Assembly: GCA_016350165.1 (NCBI GenBank) | Contig: CP066225.1 | Location: 806,001-870,000 of the forward strand | DNA: 64,000 bases | Source of the DNA: Planctomycetota bacterium | GTDB taxonomy: Bacteria > Planctomycetota > Phycisphaerae > Phycisphaerales > Phycisphaeraceae | Reading direction: 5' to 3' | In this document: piece after piece, positions 62,651-64,000 of the stretch | Layout: the number at the start of each line of letters is the position of its first letter | How positions within the stretch are numbered: position 1 is the first letter of the stretch | Program-made: the position numbers and the translations under genes | Notes under the pieces: model-generated | What the model saw: only the letters and a program-made list of their open reading frames with translations | Told to the model about the DNA's origin: nothing | Database searches by the model: none

Positions 62651-63784
62651 ATGTTTAACACGCTATCCACCAAAGCTCACATAATATCTCTCTTCACGTT
62701 CTTCTCCCTTCTCCTCTCATCAGCTTCCTACGCACAAAACCTCTACTACGATGTCTCACCATCCCACTACTACGGCATCAACGCTGGTGCTCCCATATGG
62801 GACGGCAACGTCATCCTCACCAAACAAACTATCCGCCAAATCGCAGCCACCGGCACAAAAGCCATCCGTCTAAACTTTCGCATCGACGGCAACGAAGAAT
62901 GGGATCGCAAGCTGCTTCACCAATACAGAGCCATCGTTAACGAACTCATCAAAGCCGACATTCAAATCCTCGGCGTTCTCTGCAATGATGTCCTCCCACA
63001 AAGCCAGGATCAATGGAACGACACAACCAACGGTCCTTCCAATCAGTATGTAAAAGACTTCGCACAAACAGCAACCGCAATCATTACTTATTTCCCAAGC
63101 ATTAAACGATGGGAAGTTTGGAACGAACCTGATTCATGGACAAATCCCGAATACAAAAAAGATCCACGCGAAGCTGGCGGAACATACATACTCCCCGAAG
63201 TACTTGCGCATCTTCTCATGGAAACACGCATCTCACTCATGGATTCGAAGCACGGCAATTGGTTCAAGTATAAAAACATCCAGCTCGTTCTCGGCGGACT
63301 CTTCGCTCACGACATCGAAGGACAACACCAACCATCCGTCAATTATCTCAGAGAACTCTATAACCAAAAATCAATCTGGGATTCATGCATCAACGAAACC
63401 GGCAAATACTTCCCATGGGATATCATCGGTTACCACTTCTACATCAACCAAGGCACCGACCTCGACACCGGCAAGCTTGCACTCTACATTGATGAAATCG
63501 CCCATGCAGCATGGGAAAACAAAGACTCAAGCAAAATACTCATTACCGAATTCGGATGGGCTTCAAACTATATCTCCGAATCACAAATGAAGAACAACAT
63601 GACTGCTGCTTATAAAGTCTTAAGAGCAAAACCTGACGTCATCGGAACATACTGGTATCAATGGCACGACGAACCGGATCAGAAACGTGGACTCATCACA
63701 ACCGATGTTCGCCACGCCAAAGAAATCCTCAAAGAATTTCGCCGTCATTGCAACTTACCTTACAATCCAACTACCGAAAAATAA
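62651..63784 (+). CDS. Secreted GH-A-type glycoside hydrolase-like protein (paralog 3)
   Basis: The 377-residue protein has a signal peptide (ending SYA) and the family motifs YYGINAGAPIWDG, WEVWNEPDSW, YFPWDIIGYHFYINQG, ITEFGW and TYWYQWHDEP. It is more divergent than paralogs 1 and 2: CNDVLPQSQDQ replaces CNEATxGGQK, suggesting a change in the substrate-binding surface. Both catalytic glutamates are kept. Only 47 bp separate it from the next paralog. Confidence 0.78.
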   Translation: MFNTLSTKAHIISLFTFFSLLLSSASYAQNLYYDVSPSHYYGINAGAPIWDGNVILTKQTIRQIAATGTKAIRLNFRIDGNEEWDRKLLHQYRAIVNELIKADIQILGVLCNDVLPQSQDQWNDTTNGPSNQYVKDFAQTATAIITYFPSIKRWEVWNEPDSWTNPEYKKDPREAGGTYILPEVLAHLLMETRISLMDSKHGNWFKYKNIQLVLGGLFAHDIEGQHQPSVNYLRELYNQKSIWDSCINETGKYFPWDIIGYHFYINQGTDLDTGKLALYIDEIAHAAWENKDSSKILITEFGWASNYISESQMKNNMTAAYKVLRAKPDVIGTYWYQWHDEPDQKRGLITTDVRHAKEILKEFRRHCNLPYNPTTEK

Positions 63785-63831
63785 CGATGCTTACATGCTC
63801 GTCTTTATTTCATCCTACCGGAGCATCTAAC

Positions 63832-64000
63832 ATGAAATTACGAAGCGTATACCCTTCATTACTAACGTTGCTTATCTGCACGTTACTCGTGACCTCCTCT
63901 GCATTCGCACAAAACAAAAATAGCATCGACCCCGCCAAATTTCATGGCATCAACGCCGGGGCTCCAATCTGGGACGGTGAAATCGAACTCACACCCAGAA
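63832..64000 (+). CDS. Secreted GH-A-type protein, paralog 4 (3' end outside window)
   Basis: The frame starts at ATG 63832 (56 codons visible). It has a signal peptide (ending AFAQ) and then FHGINAGAPIWDGEIELTP, which matches paralogs 1-3 almost exactly in this segment. The catalytic region lies outside the window. The array continues beyond the end of this sequence. Confidence 0.75.
   Translation, partial: MKLRSVYPSLLTLLICTLLVTSSAFAQNKNSIDPAKFHGINAGAPIWDGEIELTPR

Overview
The window looks like chromosomal DNA of a planctomycete, most likely of the class Phycisphaerae. This is an inference from gene content: two secreted proteins with near-identical PEP-CTERM C-termini, a secreted S1-type sulfatase, two long flagellins, a lipoprotein resembling the flagellar P-ring protein FlgI, a membrane protein with a CPKCRYNLTG-type zinc ribbon, SMC and ScpB, and a series of secreted glycoside-hydrolase-like paralogs. 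Base composition appears intermediate. I found no tRNA, rRNA, CRISPR array, transposase or integrase.

Layout. 1-5420: an AsmA-like giant protein (its 3' end lies outside the window) and a PIN-PhoH ATPase. 5797-9409: four class I methyltransferases on the minus strand, two of them close paralogs. 9497-11346: leuA, preceded by what reads as a complete leucine attenuator (promoter, 30-residue leader peptide with nine leucines, antiterminator and terminator). 11400-14467: an XRE-cupin regulator divergent from tdh-kbl (threonine to glycine and acetyl-CoA). 14608-22062: a zinc-ribbon membrane protein, icd, DoxX, a PLD-type nuclease, pyrophosphatase, a LOG-family protein and a SpoU methyltransferase. 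22669-30868: SMC, the FlgI-like lipoprotein, hpt and a PH-domain membrane protein. 31125-35479: two PEP-CTERM beta-propeller proteins and a sulfatase. 36197-40604: hisD, dprA, a small-ORF/structured-RNA locus and an unknown protein. 40850-49142: a TIGR04282-like transferase, a response regulator, two flagellins and a glycosyltransferase-methyltransferase fusion. 49184-55275: a lipoprotein amidase, scpB, a small lipoprotein and a DUF58/transglutaminase pair. 55500-58302: a PMT/ArnT-type membrane glycosyltransferase and a DPM1-type GT2. 58461-64000: four related secreted TIM-barrel-type proteins with a DUF4861-like gene among them.

Genes that belong together: regulator and tdh-kbl (threonine catabolism); leader peptide and leuA (leucine supply); SMC and ScpB (chromosome condensation, both with unusual acidic extensions); flagellins and the adjacent glycosyltransferase (possible filament modification); DUF58 and transglutaminase; ArnT-like and DPM1-like enzymes (lipid-linked sugar transfer); the C-terminal polysaccharide cluster.

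Unexplained sequence structure: (i) at least 12 copies of the palindrome CTAA-N7-TTAG, several starting at the TAA of a stop codon; (ii) an intergenic family of CAACGATACGCT motifs and CCACG-loop hairpins; (iii) two intergenic arrays of ACCATTTC-like repeats bracketed by GTGCGCAC-type boxes; (iv) a short transcript unit whose Shine-Dalgarno matches the whole 16S rRNA tail; (v) a 314-bp segment shared by the two flagellins at about 93% identity. All of this was read by eye, without database searches.
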